Origin: DASXRU01 sp033856235
Lineage (GTDB): Bacteria > Acidobacteriota > Blastocatellia > Pyrinomonadales > Pyrinomonadaceae
Assembly (NCBI GenBank): GCA_033856235.1
Contig: JAWVFI010000154.1
Coordinates: 1-21,118 of the forward strand
Direction of reading: 5' to 3'
DNA: 21,118 bases
Part shown: piece by piece, positions 1 through 7,525 of the stretch
Layout: every line of letters starts with the position of its first letter
Position numbering within the stretch: position 1 is the first letter of the stretch
Notes under the pieces: model-generated
Database searches by the model: none
Seen by the model: the letters and a program-made list of their open reading frames with translations, nothing else
What the model was told of the DNA's origin: nothing
Translations under genes and position numbers: made by a program

Positions 1-699
1 GCGCGCGGCTTCAAAGGAAACGTCGCCGGCAAGACCGGCACCTCGCGCGATGGTTGGTTCGCCGGTTATACGCCAAACCTTGTTTGTGTGGTGTGGGTCG
101 GCTTCGATGATGGATCGCAATTGGGAATGACCGGCGCGAACTCCGCGTTGCCGATTTGGGCCGACTTCATGAGCGTCGCCCTCGCGAATCATCCGGAGTG
201 GGCCGGAGACTGGCAGATGCCTGAGGGAATCCAGCAGGTGAACATCGACCCGACTACGGGCAAGCTGGCAGCCGCAGACAATCCCAACAAACGCACTGAG
301 CTTTTTATTAACGGCACGGCGCCGAATACCGAGTCAACAGAGGTTCTCGCGGAAGAACCTCCACCCGACAGCGAGGAACCGCCGCCGATCGAAGCGCCAG
401 GTTATGAGCCCGGGCCTCTGCCTTTGCCCTCGCCAACCGCATCGCCGCGCAAGCAACTGCGAGGCGAAGGGCGCAACCTGACTGTTGATGAAGTTCCTAG
501 CAGATTGGAAGGCACGATCACGCTGGATATCGATCCGACCACGGGCTTGATTGCGGTGGACACGTGCCCGGTAATTCGCACCCGCACGTTCGTTATCGGT
601 CAGGAGCCGAGGAAGTATTGCGGACCCGAGTATCACACCGGCAAGCGCCCGCCGTCACCCGGGGCGTCGCCGGTTCGTCCACGCCTGACGCAACCCTAA
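1..699 (+). CDS. Penicillin-binding protein 1A-type (class A PBP), C-terminal fragment
   Basis: The reading frame is open from base 1, so the 5' part of the gene lies outside the window. The visible 232 codons begin in the transpeptidase domain: the KTGTS motif (bases 31-45, codons 11-15) is the third conserved box of penicillin-binding transpeptidases, followed by the usual DGWFAGYTP and VVWVGFDDG segments. The enzyme cross-links peptidoglycan stem peptides in the periplasm. After the catalytic domain comes a Pro/Glu-rich tail that carries two related segments, each with IDPTTG followed by a hydrophobic strand (codons about 76-100 and 179-205), separated by a proline-rich linker. The second contains two cysteines that could form a disulfide. 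The gene converges on the minus-strand TPR gene, with an inverted repeat between them. The assignment as a bifunctional class A protein is inferred, because the glycosyltransferase domain is not in view. Confidence 0.85.
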   Translation, partial: ARGFKGNVAGKTGTSRDGWFAGYTPNLVCVVWVGFDDGSQLGMTGANSALPIWADFMSVALANHPEWAGDWQMPEGIQQVNIDPTTGKLAAADNPNKRTELFINGTAPNTESTEVLAEEPPPDSEEPPPIEAPGYEPGPLPLPSPTASPRKQLRGEGRNLTVDEVPSRLEGTITLDIDPTTGLIAVDTCPVIRTRTFVIGQEPRKYCGPEYHTGKRPPSPGASPVRPRLTQP

Positions 700-715
700 T
701 GTTTATGGTTTTGGA

Positions 716-833
716 AAAGAGCGGGGGCAAGCCCGCCTTCCTGACTGCGAGAATTCACAGTTGAAGCTCGACTTGCGGCGGCACTCAACACCATCTACTT
801 GCAGTAAGGAAGGCGGGCTTGCCCCCGCTCTTT
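716..833. repeat. Inverted repeat between convergent genes
   Basis: Arms 716-748 and 801-833 are inverted copies that match at 32 of 33 positions, separated by 52 bases. The arm contains GCGGGGGCAAGCCCGCC, which can itself fold (GCGGG...CCCGC). It lies between two convergent genes, so it could end transcription from both sides, but neither arm carries a clean U-tract. A dispersed palindromic element is an equally good reading. Confidence 0.8.
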
Positions 834-872
834 CATCATTACGCAGCTTCAATTTGCCCGCGCAGCAACACC

Positions 873-1475
873 CTACTTCGAGCCGCTCTTTAGTGTGTTG
901 AGCTTTTCCCGAAACTGCGGCAGATCCTGATTTGTGGGATCGAGCTTCGCAAGTTTATCAATCGCCTTTTCTGCGGCTGTGGCGTCGCCTTTGGTGAGCA
1001 GCACGGCGCAGAACCCATCCAGCACAACGATATCGTCGGGTTTTTTCAAGAGCGCCGCGCGGTACCACTTCTCCGCCGCCTCGTTGTGTCCCGCATCCAT
1101 ATTCGCCACGCCCAGCATGGCCATCACGTCAAAGTTGTCAGGTTGCAGTTGGTTCGCCTTCAGCAGGAACTCGATCGCCCGATCAAATTTTTGTATTTGA
1201 TACTCGAGCTTCGCGGCGGTGACTTGCGCTTCAAAATTCTTGGGGTTGTCGGCCGCTTCCTTCAGTGCTGACTGCACTTGAGCGAAAACCTGTTGAGGGT
1301 TACCGCCGCCAGCATCGGCGCCCACCGGCGGATGATCGACGGGCATGTTTGCGCCGCCGGGCATCGCTGCGGACGCCGGCGCGGTGCGCTGGGCCATAGT
1401 GCTATAGAACATGAAGCCGAGGATGAAGCCGAGGAGCAGGCCGATGATGCCGAAAAGCAAGTTGTCTCTGGTCAT
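873..1475 (-). CDS. Membrane-anchored TPR protein (CcmI/NrfG-like)
   Basis: This 200-residue protein has an N-terminal membrane anchor (about residues 7-26), a Pro/Gly/Ala-rich linker to about residue 58, and then tetratricopeptide-like repeats filling the rest (for example residues 85-115 and 117-150, with the A-x-x-x-Y/F-x-x-A-L pattern). TPR domains bind peptides or partner proteins. It is the last gene of the minus-strand cytochrome c maturation unit. Its topology resembles the periplasmic TPR part of CcmI/CycH and NrfG, which hold apocytochromes for haem attachment, so a role as an extra apocytochrome-holding subunit is plausible but inferred. It is separated from the DUF1059 gene by 161 bases containing an inverted repeat, so it may have its own transcript. 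No clear Shine-Dalgarno site precedes the ATG. Confidence 0.75.
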   Translation of the reverse strand: MTRDNLLFGIIGLLLGFILGFMFYSTMAQRTAPASAAMPGGANMPVDHPPVGADAGGGNPQQVFAQVQSALKEAADNPKNFEAQVTAAKLEYQIQKFDRAIEFLLKANQLQPDNFDVMAMLGVANMDAGHNEAAEKWYRAALLKKPDDIVVLDGFCAVLLTKGDATAAEKAIDKLAKLDPTNQDLPQFREKLNTLKSGSK

Positions 1476-1522
1476 AGTTAAGTTATTGAATTCGGTTTAA
1501 AAACATGGAAAGGTCCAAACGC

Positions 1523-1608
1523 AAGCTAAAGCTTGAACTCTATACGCCTGGAACTGACAGTTGAGGTTCTATCCCAACAGGTGCATAGAGTTCAAACTTC
1601 AGTTGGCT
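1523..1608. repeat. Inverted repeat whose arms are themselves hairpins
   Basis: Arms 1523-1550 and about 1581-1608 are inverted copies (about 22 of 28 positions). Each arm opens with a short hairpin: AGCT-AA-AGCT in one and, on the opposite strand, AACT-GA-AGTT in the other. The differences (G to A and C to T) keep the internal pairing intact. The hairpin is followed in both by TGAACTCTAT and a CCTG end. The same plan, hairpin then ACTCTRAACGCC, recurs near 13894 and 20620. It fills the gap between the DUF1059 gene and the TPR gene. Confidence 0.7.
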
Positions 1609-1636
1609 CGTCTCTAAAAATTCAAGAAGCGAATTC

Positions 1637-1828
1637 CTATTCCGCATCTTTCATGATTGCCCGAATTTTCTCGCGCAGATCCGGACTGTTGGTATGCCCG
1701 TGAGCGTTGATGGCATGATCCGTAGCGGCCTCCAATACTTCTTCTTCGGTCCCCTCAATACTCACGGTGCAGCCTTTTTCGCTCGGAAAAAGGCGGCAAT
1801 CCACGACTTTCCTTTTGGCTTCTGACAT
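1637..1828 (-). CDS. DUF1059 family small protein
   Basis: This 63-residue protein begins with MSEAKRKVVDCRLFPSEKGC and has the conserved DUF1059 pattern: C-R-x-F-P near the start, C-T-V-S-I-x-G-T-x-E-E-V in the middle, and HAINAHGH near residues 38-45, followed by a short helix. The frame stays open upstream to 1921, but the start at 1828 is preferred because AGGAGG lies 7 bases before it and the extra upstream codons only read through an inverted repeat. DUF1059 proteins are small, of unknown biochemical function; the paired cysteines and the histidine cluster could bind a metal, which is inference. The gene follows ccmI after 89 bases in the same direction, so it may be expressed with the cytochrome c maturation genes. 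Confidence 0.85.
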   Translation of the reverse strand: MSEAKRKVVDCRLFPSEKGCTVSIEGTEEEVLEAATDHAINAHGHTNSPDLREKIRAIMKDAE

Positions 1829-1835
1829 GGTTGAA

Positions 1836-1841
1836 TCCTCC
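1836..1841 (-). promoter_or_regulatory. Strong Shine-Dalgarno site for the DUF1059 gene
   Basis: Read on the minus strand this is AGGAGG, 7 bases before the ATG at 1828. It decides the start of the DUF1059 gene against the longer open frame that extends to 1921. Confidence 0.8.
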
Positions 1842-1845
1842 TGAT

Positions 1846-1903
1846 GTAACGCAAACTTTAGTTTGCGATTGGCTTCGGGATCGCAAACTGAAGTTTGCGT
1901 TAC
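1846..1903. repeat. Inverted repeat with self-complementary arms
   Basis: Arms 1846-1868 and 1881-1903 are inverted copies matching at 22 of 23 positions, with a 12-base centre. Each arm is also a hairpin (GCAAACT, two bases, AGTTTGC). It sits between the ccmI stop and the DUF1059 ribosome-binding site. It could shape mRNA processing between the two genes, or be a dispersed palindrome; there is no U-tract to support a classic terminator. Confidence 0.8.
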
Positions 1904-1917
1904 GACGGCGGCAAGCG

Positions 1918-2826
1918 TCACTTCGCACTCCCGGAAAGCGTGCGGGCTTCCGCGATCCTTTCGGTTAGCGCCTGGCCCATCTCCGTATCCGGAGAAGTTT
2001 TTTGTAGCAGCCGTTGCCAGTATTCAATCGCCTGCTTGTAGTTTTTGGCTTCGAACGCTGCGCTTCCGGCCAGTTGCAGTGCTTTAGGATTTTCGGGATC
2101 CAGCTTTAGAGCCTTGTTTACCAATTCTACTGGCTGGCCTTCAAGTTTGCGATCGTTGGTCATCGCCAGCGCGAATGCGTAATCAGCCCAAAGGCCGGCG
2201 TCGTCTGTCTTCAGGGCGGTGGCTTTGGCGAACGCCGCGCTCGCGTCGGTGAATTTCTCCATCGAAGTATATGAGCGGGCCAGCATGATCCAACCTTGAA
2301 CATCTCCCGGGTTTTGTTCCAGCCGCTTCGCCAGCGCGGCGACATTCGCTTCGATTTGCTGTTGCGTTGGTTGCCCATTCATCATCGGGCCAGCAGGTCC
2401 CGTGGGCGCCGCGGCCATCTCGCCGGGGGAAGGCGGCATACTTGCTGCCGAAAGAGCGCGAGGATTGCCAATTGCAAAGTACAAAGCGATCGCCAACACA
2501 GGCAACCCGAGCGCTACGCCATAAAGCAGCGGCCGAGCTGGGATCATCGTCGAGCTCTTTACAGGATCCTCGGCAGGTGAAACGTCTTCCAACAAACGCC
2601 GCTCCAGTGCTTCTCGATCCTCTTTGTATTGTTCCGCGCTGATGATGCTGTTGTTCAGATCGGATGTGAGCTCGGAAATCTGATCCTGGTAAACAGCGAC
2701 GTTTGCTGCCTTCCGGCCTAACTCGTCGGTCGCGAGCGCCGTAGTGGCAGATTGCCACAGAGGTGGGAGGATGAAGGCCAGAGCAATTGCCAACAGTACG
2801 GCACAGATAAGAAGAAAGAGGATCAT
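1918..2826 (-). CDS. ccmI: Cytochrome c maturation TPR subunit CcmI
   Basis: This 302-residue protein has the CcmI layout: membrane segment at residues 2-23, a cytoplasmic loop with coiled-coil character (about 35-85, including SAEQYKEDREALERRLLED, typical of the family), a second membrane segment (about 99-119), a Pro/Gly-rich linker, and a periplasmic TPR domain from about residue 155 to the end. CcmI binds the C-terminal part of apocytochrome c and presents it to the CcmF/CcmH haem ligation complex. Its ATG overlaps the ccmH stop by four bases, so the two are translationally coupled. Length and order fit the family well. Gram-negative relatives sometimes fuse CcmH and CcmI; here they are separate. 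Confidence 0.88.
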   Translation of the reverse strand: MILFLLICAVLLAIALAFILPPLWQSATTALATDELGRKAANVAVYQDQISELTSDLNNSIISAEQYKEDREALERRLLEDVSPAEDPVKSSTMIPARPLLYGVALGLPVLAIALYFAIGNPRALSAASMPPSPGEMAAAPTGPAGPMMNGQPTQQQIEANVAALAKRLEQNPGDVQGWIMLARSYTSMEKFTDASAAFAKATALKTDDAGLWADYAFALAMTNDRKLEGQPVELVNKALKLDPENPKALQLAGSAAFEAKNYKQAIEYWQRLLQKTSPDTEMGQALTERIAEARTLSGSAK

Positions 2827-3323
2827 ACGGTTTCCCTCTCGGCAATCCCAGTGGCAGCGATATCCGATGTCCCACCAAGTAATTCTTCGGCCCGCCTACG
2901 CTCGTCGGCGGTAAGCGGTTCGACAGTAATCAACGCGCGCCTGGCTTTCAAATGTCGAAACAGAAACACGAGCCCCGCGATGAGTAGAACGAACGGCCCA
3001 AACCATAGCAGGTAAGTGGCCGGTTTCACGGGAGGGCGATAGAGGATGAATTCTCCATACCGATCTGTCAGGAAAGCGATGATTTCTTTGTCGCTCTTCC
3101 CGGCTTTCATCTGCTCTCGAATCTGGTTGCGAAGATCCTGAGCGAGGTCGGCCCGCGAATCAGCCAGCGTTTCGTTCTGGCAGACCAGGCAACGCAGTTC
3201 CTGTGAAAGCGCCGCCACTCGTTGCTCAAGGATCGGATCGTCCGCAGCCGGTCGTGCTTCCTGCGTCCATACAGCGACGGCGGCAAGGCCCAGGACCAGC
3301 AATGCGGCCGCGACGCGCTTCAT
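2823..3323 (-). CDS. ccmH: Cytochrome c maturation thiol protein CcmH
   Basis: This 166-residue protein has an N-terminal signal or anchor (residues 3-20), then the family motif LRCLVCQ (residues 43-49, redox cysteines C45 and C48), a three-helix domain (about 50-95, including LAQDLRNQIREQMKAG and TDRYGEFILYRPP), and a C-terminal membrane helix (about 103-122). CcmH reduces or docks with the CXXCH cysteines of apocytochrome c so that haem can be attached in the periplasm. It overlaps ccmG upstream and ccmI downstream by four bases each. The match to the CcmH/CycL family is complete; no key residue is missing. Confidence 0.93.
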   Translation of the reverse strand: MKRVAAALLVLGLAAVAVWTQEARPAADDPILEQRVAALSQELRCLVCQNETLADSRADLAQDLRNQIREQMKAGKSDKEIIAFLTDRYGEFILYRPPVKPATYLLWFGPFVLLIAGLVFLFRHLKARRALITVEPLTADERRRAEELLGGTSDIAATGIAERETV

Positions 3324-3844
3324 TTGTTTAGTTCCTTAACCAAGGGCAGGATATTCTTCTCAATCGATTCCGGTGTTAGAGGCCCAACCTGCTTGAAGCG
3401 GATGACTCCTCCGCGATCAATCAAATAAGTTTCGGGAACGCCATAGACGCCGTAATCAATCGCCACGCGGCCATCGCTGTCGGATACGCACAGCACGTAC
3501 GGATTGCCTTGTTCGCTCAGCAATGACACCGCATCGTCACGACTGTCTTTGTAATCCATGCCGTAAATGGGGACGGCGCCGGAACGCGACAATTCGACCA
3601 GTAACGGGTGCTCTTCACGGCAGGGAAGGCACCAGGTGGCCCAGACGTTTAGCAACCAGACTTTACCGTGCATTTCGGCGGCGGAGAATTTCTTTGCCGG
3701 ATCCTGAAGCTGCGCCAACTGAAAAGCGGGGGCCGGCTTGTTTATTAAAGGTGAGGGAATTTCGTGCGGGTCGTGGCCCAGCCCGATGGCCAGGAAAATT
3801 ACCAGCACCACAAAAATCGCCAGCGGTATCGCGTATTTGCTCAT
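3320..3844 (-). CDS. ccmG: Thiol:disulfide interchange protein CcmG/DsbE
   Basis: This 174-residue protein has an N-terminal membrane anchor (about residues 4-22) followed by a periplasmic thioredoxin fold. The active site is WATWCLPCREEHP, with cysteines C72 and C75, and the cis-proline region is GVPETYLIDRGG later in the chain. The stretch before the active site (NKPAPAFQL and HGKVWLLNVWATW) is typical of CcmG/DsbE. It keeps the haem-binding cysteines of apocytochrome c, or CcmH, reduced on the periplasmic side. Its start overlaps the ccmF stop, and its stop overlaps the ccmH start, each by four bases. Confidence 0.93.
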   Translation of the reverse strand: MSKYAIPLAIFVVLVIFLAIGLGHDPHEIPSPLINKPAPAFQLAQLQDPAKKFSAAEMHGKVWLLNVWATWCLPCREEHPLLVELSRSGAVPIYGMDYKDSRDDAVSLLSEQGNPYVLCVSDSDGRVAIDYGVYGVPETYLIDRGGVIRFKQVGPLTPESIEKNILPLVKELNK

Positions 3845-5862
3845 GACTCATCGGCCGTCGCCGCTGCTGCCGTTGTCAGGGGCTGAATCAACGTTTGGCC
3901 CGTGGTGCGGGCTTCGCGCTGCTTTCGCGCCGCCAGCGCATAGCGCCGGTCACTGACAGCGAGCCCTCCGCCCAGCGCCATTAGCACGGCGCCTCCCCAG
4001 ATCCAGGTTACGAACGGTTTGTAATAGACCCGCACGCTCCAGGCGCCGCCCTCGACCGGCTCACCCATGGACACATATAAATCGCGCAGCGGGTTGCTAT
4101 CAATCGCTGTCTCAGTCATCACGTTTTGGGTGGCCGTGTACGAACGCTTCTCGGGATATAACTTGCCGACCGGATTGCCGCGCTTGCTGACGTCGATCTC
4201 TGCGCGCGCCGCCAGGTAGTTTGGCCCCTGCACCCGCGTGACTCCATTCAGTTTAAAGGTATAGCCGCCGGCGGTGACGGTATCGCCGACATCCATGCGC
4301 ACGTCTTTTTCTGATTGATAACCGGTTACCAGCGTTACGCCGACGATGAAAACGGCTACGCCAATATGGGCCAGTTGCATTCCGTAGTAGCTGCGGCTTT
4401 GCATGCGCAACTTTTGAAACACATTGAATTTGCCGGACGCACTATGGACCCTTTCCCAAATATTCAGGACAGCGGAACTGACGATCCAGAATGCGAGCAG
4501 CAGGCCGAGGCTAACCAACAACTTCCACTCGCCTAACACAAAGGGCAGCAGCAGGCCCGCCACAACGCTGGCGACGAATGCCCAGCGCAGGCGCCGCCAC
4601 AATTCCGGGACACTCGATTTCTTCCAGCGCGCGATCGGTCCAACTCCCATCAGAAACAAAGCCGGAACCATCAGCAGTCCAAAGACTTTATTGAAGTAGG
4701 GTGGTCCAACGGAAAGCTTGCCCATTCCCAGGGCGTCAATGATTAAAGGATAGAGCGTGCCAAGTAAAACCGAAGCCGCCGCGACCGCGAGCAGGACGTT
4801 GTTGGAAAGCAGGAATGACTCGCGCGATATCAAATCAAACTTACTTCCCAGTCCGACGTTTTTCGCGCGCCACGCATAGAGCAGCAATGAGCCACCGATC
4901 ACAAAAGCCAGGAAGGCAAGAATGAAGATGCCGCGCTTGGGATCGGTGGCAAAGGCGTGCACGGAAGTCAGCACGCCAGAGCGCACCAAAAAAGTCCCCA
5001 GCAGGCTGAGAGAGAATGCGGCAATCGCCAGCAGAACCGTCCAGCTCTTGAAACCGCCGCGCTTTTCCGTGACCGCGAGCGAATGAATCAGTGCGGTTCC
5101 CACGAGCCAGGGCATGAAGGAAGCGTTCTCAACCGGATCCCAAAACCACCAGCCGCCCCATCCCAGCTCGTAGTAGGCCCACCAACTTCCGAGGGCGATG
5201 CCCACCGTCAGGAACATCCAGGCCACGGTGGTCCAGGGCCGCGACCAACGGGCCCAGGTCGCATCCAGCCGCCCGCTAAGCAGCGCGGAGATCGCGAACG
5301 CGAAGGCGACGGAAAATCCCACGTACCCCATGTACAGCATTGGCGGATGCGCGACCATCGCCGGATCCTGAAGCAAAGGATTCAGATCGCGCCCATCCGG
5401 CGGAACTGGAAACAGGCGCGCAAACGGGTTCGACGTGGTCAACATGAAGAGAAGGAACCCGGCGCTGACGATTCCCATCACGCTCAACACTCGCGCCACC
5501 ATATCGTCCGGCAGGTGCCGGCTGAACAGCGAAACCGCCACCGTCCAAAGCCCAAGCATTAACGTCCAGAGCAGCAGCGATCCTTCGTGCGAACCCCAAG
5601 TTGCGGCCAGGCGATAGTGCAAAGGCAACTGCGAATTGGAATTCGATGCGACGTTCAGAACTGAGAAGTCATTAGTAATGAAGGAATATCCCAGGCAACA
5701 AAACGCGATCGCGACAAAGATGAATTGCGCCTGGCCGGCCGGAGCAGCCAGAGCGATCCATGACTTGTTCCCTCGGGATGCGCCGATCAAAGGCAGCGTA
5801 GCCTGTGTCAGCGCCAGCAACAGGGCGAGAATTAATGCGAACTGTCCAATTTCAGGAATCAT
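3841..5862 (-). CDS. ccmF: Haem lyase CcmF
   Basis: This 673-residue polytopic membrane protein carries the tryptophan-rich WWD signature WGGWWFWDPVENASFMPW (about residues 235-252), which binds haem at the periplasmic face. Conserved segments around it are TWGSHEGSLLLW (89-99), AHPPMLYMGYVGFS (171-184) and VRSGVLTSVHAFA (293-305), supplying the histidines expected as haem ligands. A large periplasmic loop near the C-terminus (about 520-625) is also normal for the family. CcmF takes haem from CcmE and, with CcmH and CcmI, attaches it covalently to apocytochrome c. Length fits the usual 630-680 residues. It lies 20 bases after ccmE and overlaps ccmG. Confidence 0.95.
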   Translation of the reverse strand: MIPEIGQFALILALLLALTQATLPLIGASRGNKSWIALAAPAGQAQFIFVAIAFCCLGYSFITNDFSVLNVASNSNSQLPLHYRLAATWGSHEGSLLLWTLMLGLWTVAVSLFSRHLPDDMVARVLSVMGIVSAGFLLFMLTTSNPFARLFPVPPDGRDLNPLLQDPAMVAHPPMLYMGYVGFSVAFAFAISALLSGRLDATWARWSRPWTTVAWMFLTVGIALGSWWAYYELGWGGWWFWDPVENASFMPWLVGTALIHSLAVTEKRGGFKSWTVLLAIAAFSLSLLGTFLVRSGVLTSVHAFATDPKRGIFILAFLAFVIGGSLLLYAWRAKNVGLGSKFDLISRESFLLSNNVLLAVAAASVLLGTLYPLIIDALGMGKLSVGPPYFNKVFGLLMVPALFLMGVGPIARWKKSSVPELWRRLRWAFVASVVAGLLLPFVLGEWKLLVSLGLLLAFWIVSSAVLNIWERVHSASGKFNVFQKLRMQSRSYYGMQLAHIGVAVFIVGVTLVTGYQSEKDVRMDVGDTVTAGGYTFKLNGVTRVQGPNYLAARAEIDVSKRGNPVGKLYPEKRSYTATQNVMTETAIDSNPLRDLYVSMGEPVEGGAWSVRVYYKPFVTWIWGGAVLMALGGGLAVSDRRYALAARKQREARTTGQTLIQPLTTAAAATADES

Positions 5863-5882
5863 GCTTGTAATCGTTGGCCAGC

Positions 5883-6341
5883 TTATTTATCTACCACGGT
5901 ATTCGCTGCCTCGCGTTCGTGTTTGGCGGCATCAATTGCCTGGCCCGCTTGCGGCGGCATGTAGTTCTCATCGTGCTTGGCCAGAACCTGGTCAGCGTAG
6001 AACACGCCGTCGCTGCCAATGTGTCCCTGGGCCACGCAGCCTTTGCCTTCCTTGAACAAGTCGGGGAGGATCCCTTTGTACACCACGGGTAGCGTTTTGG
6101 CTGTATCAGTAATCGTGAAATGCGCCGTTAAGCCATCGTTGTCCCGTTTGAATGTGCCTTTCTCAACCAGGCCGCCGACGCGGAAGGTGCGGTTCACGGG
6201 AGCTTCTTTCGCAGCCACCTGCGTGGGGCTGAAGAAGAACACGAGATTGTTTTGGAATGCGCTCAGCACCAGCACGGCAGCAATACTTAAGCCGGCCAGG
6301 CCGATCACGATGAAGGCAATTCTCTTATGACGCCGTTTCAT
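5883..6341 (-). CDS. ccmE: Haem chaperone CcmE
   Basis: This 152-residue protein has a basic N-terminus, one membrane anchor (about residues 8-28) and a periplasmic OB-fold domain with the family segments FRVGGLVEKGTF (53-64) and LPDLFKEGKGCVAQG (92-106). The covalent haem-binding motif HDENYMPP places His123 and Tyr127 in the classic HxxxY pattern, so it is the usual histidine form. CcmE receives haem exported through CcmABCD and hands it to CcmF. It is 162 bases from ccmD because a palindromic element lies between them, and 20 bases from ccmF. Confidence 0.95.
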   Translation of the reverse strand: MKRRHKRIAFIVIGLAGLSIAAVLVLSAFQNNLVFFFSPTQVAAKEAPVNRTFRVGGLVEKGTFKRDNDGLTAHFTITDTAKTLPVVYKGILPDLFKEGKGCVAQGHIGSDGVFYADQVLAKHDENYMPPQAGQAIDAAKHEREAANTVVDK

Positions 6342-6413
6342 TTGTTACCACTTTCAAAGCTACGCATTCCCACCCTCACTTCGATGTTTCTCGAAAAGGG
6401 AAAAACCCAATCT

Positions 6414-6489
6414 ACCGTTTAGCGGCGGGCTAATGCCCGTCTCTTTCGCTGCCCACGACCCGGCAGGCGGTAGCCCGCCGCTAGACGGA
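6414..6489. repeat. Inverted repeat in the ccmD-ccmE gap
   Basis: Arms 6414-6432 and 6471-6489 are inverted copies at 17 of 19 positions around a core TAGCGGCGGGCTA. Part of the left arm and the bases after it also form a small hairpin (CGGGC-TAAT-GCCCG). The element accounts for about half of the 162-base gap between ccmD and ccmE, which are usually adjacent, and so looks like an insertion into the operon. Confidence 0.7.
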
Positions 6490-6503
6490 CGGTTTTAGTC
6501 GGC

Positions 6504-6644
6504 TCATTGGACCTTCCGTTTCAGAGCTCGCCTGCGCCGAATCAGGAGCACCACTTCGCCGCCCAGCGTGATCAGCGCAACCAGATATGAGCCCCAAACA
6601 TAGAACCCATAGCCACCCATCGATAAGAATGCTGACCAGTCCAT
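6504..6644 (-). CDS. ccmD: Haem exporter small subunit CcmD
   Basis: This 46-residue gene was read by eye in the gap between ccmC and ccmE. It starts MDWSAFLSMGGYGFYVWGSY, runs through one hydrophobic helix (about residues 16-35) and ends with an arginine/lysine-rich tail (RRRRALKRK). The GGYGFYVWGSY segment and the basic cytoplasmic tail are hallmarks of CcmD, which stabilises the CcmABC transporter with CcmE and helps release holo-CcmE. Its ATG is 4 bases after the ccmC stop codon, exactly where ccmD belongs. It is short enough to be missed by length-limited gene finding. Confidence 0.93.
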   Translation of the reverse strand: MDWSAFLSMGGYGFYVWGSYLVALITLGGEVVLLIRRRRALKRKVQ

Positions 6645-6648
6645 AATT

Positions 6649-7389
6649 TTAAGCCGAAGCCGCGGCGATCATGGTCGCGTTCTGCTCCCTCTCTCGAATT
6701 ATGCAGCGCAGCCTGACCAGGACCACCGCGATGGAATAGAGCCAGCAGGCGGCCAGCATGATTAACATCGCCGCCAACATGGGCGGCGCCATCGAGGGCT
6801 TGTTCAGGATGCGGATGGTGGCGCCCTGATGCAGTGTGTTCCACCACTGCACGGAAAAGTAGATTATCGGAACGTTGATAACCCCGACGATTGCCAGCAC
6901 GGCGCCGGCGCGATCGGCGCGCCGCACGTCATCAATCGCCGCTTGCAGGGAAATGAATCCGACGTACAGAAAAAGAAGAATCAAGGTTGAGGTCATGCGC
7001 GCGTCCCAGACCCACCACGTCCCCCATGTAGGCTTTCCCCAGAGCGAACCGGTAACGAGTGAGAGGAACGTGAACAACGCGCCAGTGATTGCCAGGGACG
7101 AAGCCATCATCGAAGACAATCGCGCATTAAACGCCCAACCAATACCCGCATACACCGCCATCAGGACATACAGCAACATTCCCATCCACGCAGCTGGAAC
7201 GTGAATGAAGATGATGCGATACGCATCACCCTGTTGCGCATCCGTGGGAGCAATGAAAAACCCGACGTACAGACCAACCACAAATAAGAGCGCCGCGGGG
7301 ATCGCGAACCAGGGAATCAGTTTCCCCGCCAGCGGATAAAAAGCCGCGGGCGATGCGTATCTGTACCAGTTCAGCTTTCGACTAGGCAT
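6649..7389 (-). CDS. ccmC: Haem export/handling protein CcmC
   Basis: With the start at 7389 this is a 246-residue membrane protein with about six helices. It carries the WWD motif WGTWWVWDARMTS (residues 122-134) and the flanking histidines His63 (in FIHVPAAW) and His187 (in WWNTLHQG), which hold haem for transfer to CcmE. The open frame extends 28 codons further upstream to 7473, but those codons only translate the inverted repeat before the gene (a basic peptide without homology to the family), so MPSRKLNWYRY is preferred as the start. CcmC charges CcmE with haem in the periplasmic leaflet. It is followed at once by ccmD and preceded by a 136-base gap after ccmB. Confidence 0.93.
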   Translation of the reverse strand: MPSRKLNWYRYASPAAFYPLAGKLIPWFAIPAALLFVVGLYVGFFIAPTDAQQGDAYRIIFIHVPAAWMGMLLYVLMAVYAGIGWAFNARLSSMMASSLAITGALFTFLSLVTGSLWGKPTWGTWWVWDARMTSTLILLFLYVGFISLQAAIDDVRRADRAGAVLAIVGVINVPIIYFSVQWWNTLHQGATIRILNKPSMAPPMLAAMLIMLAACWLYSIAVVLVRLRCIIREREQNATMIAAASA

Positions 7390-7399
7390 GACTCTACTT

Positions 7400-7525
7400 T
7401 TTGGAGTGCGCTGACCTGTCAGCGCTTTCACCGGTCGCGACCTGTCGCGACCCTTTCTTCTCTCTAACAGCATGCGGCGTCAGGCCGCCGCAGACCAAAG
7501 CGGCGACAGGTCGCCGCACTCCAAA
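7400..7525. repeat. Inverted repeat in the ccmB-ccmC gap with compensatory arm changes
   Basis: Arms 7400-7428 and 7497-7525 are inverted copies at 25 of 29 positions. Each arm contains its own hairpin: GCTGAC-CT-GTCAGC in the left arm and GGCGAC-AG-GTCGCC in the right. The four differences between the arms preserve base pairing inside each hairpin. A further palindrome, GGTCGCGACC, lies just inside the left arm. The element fills nearly the whole gap between ccmB and ccmC. Confidence 0.78.

Noticed and set aside
716..833. A CRISPR array or insertion-sequence end
   Set aside because: There are only two inverted arms, no direct repeats with spacers, no target-site duplication that I can see and no transposase frame.
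7390..7473. N-terminal extension of CcmC by 28 residues
   Set aside because: The codons translate an inverted repeat into a basic peptide unlike any CcmC. The ATG at 7389 gives the usual family length and start.
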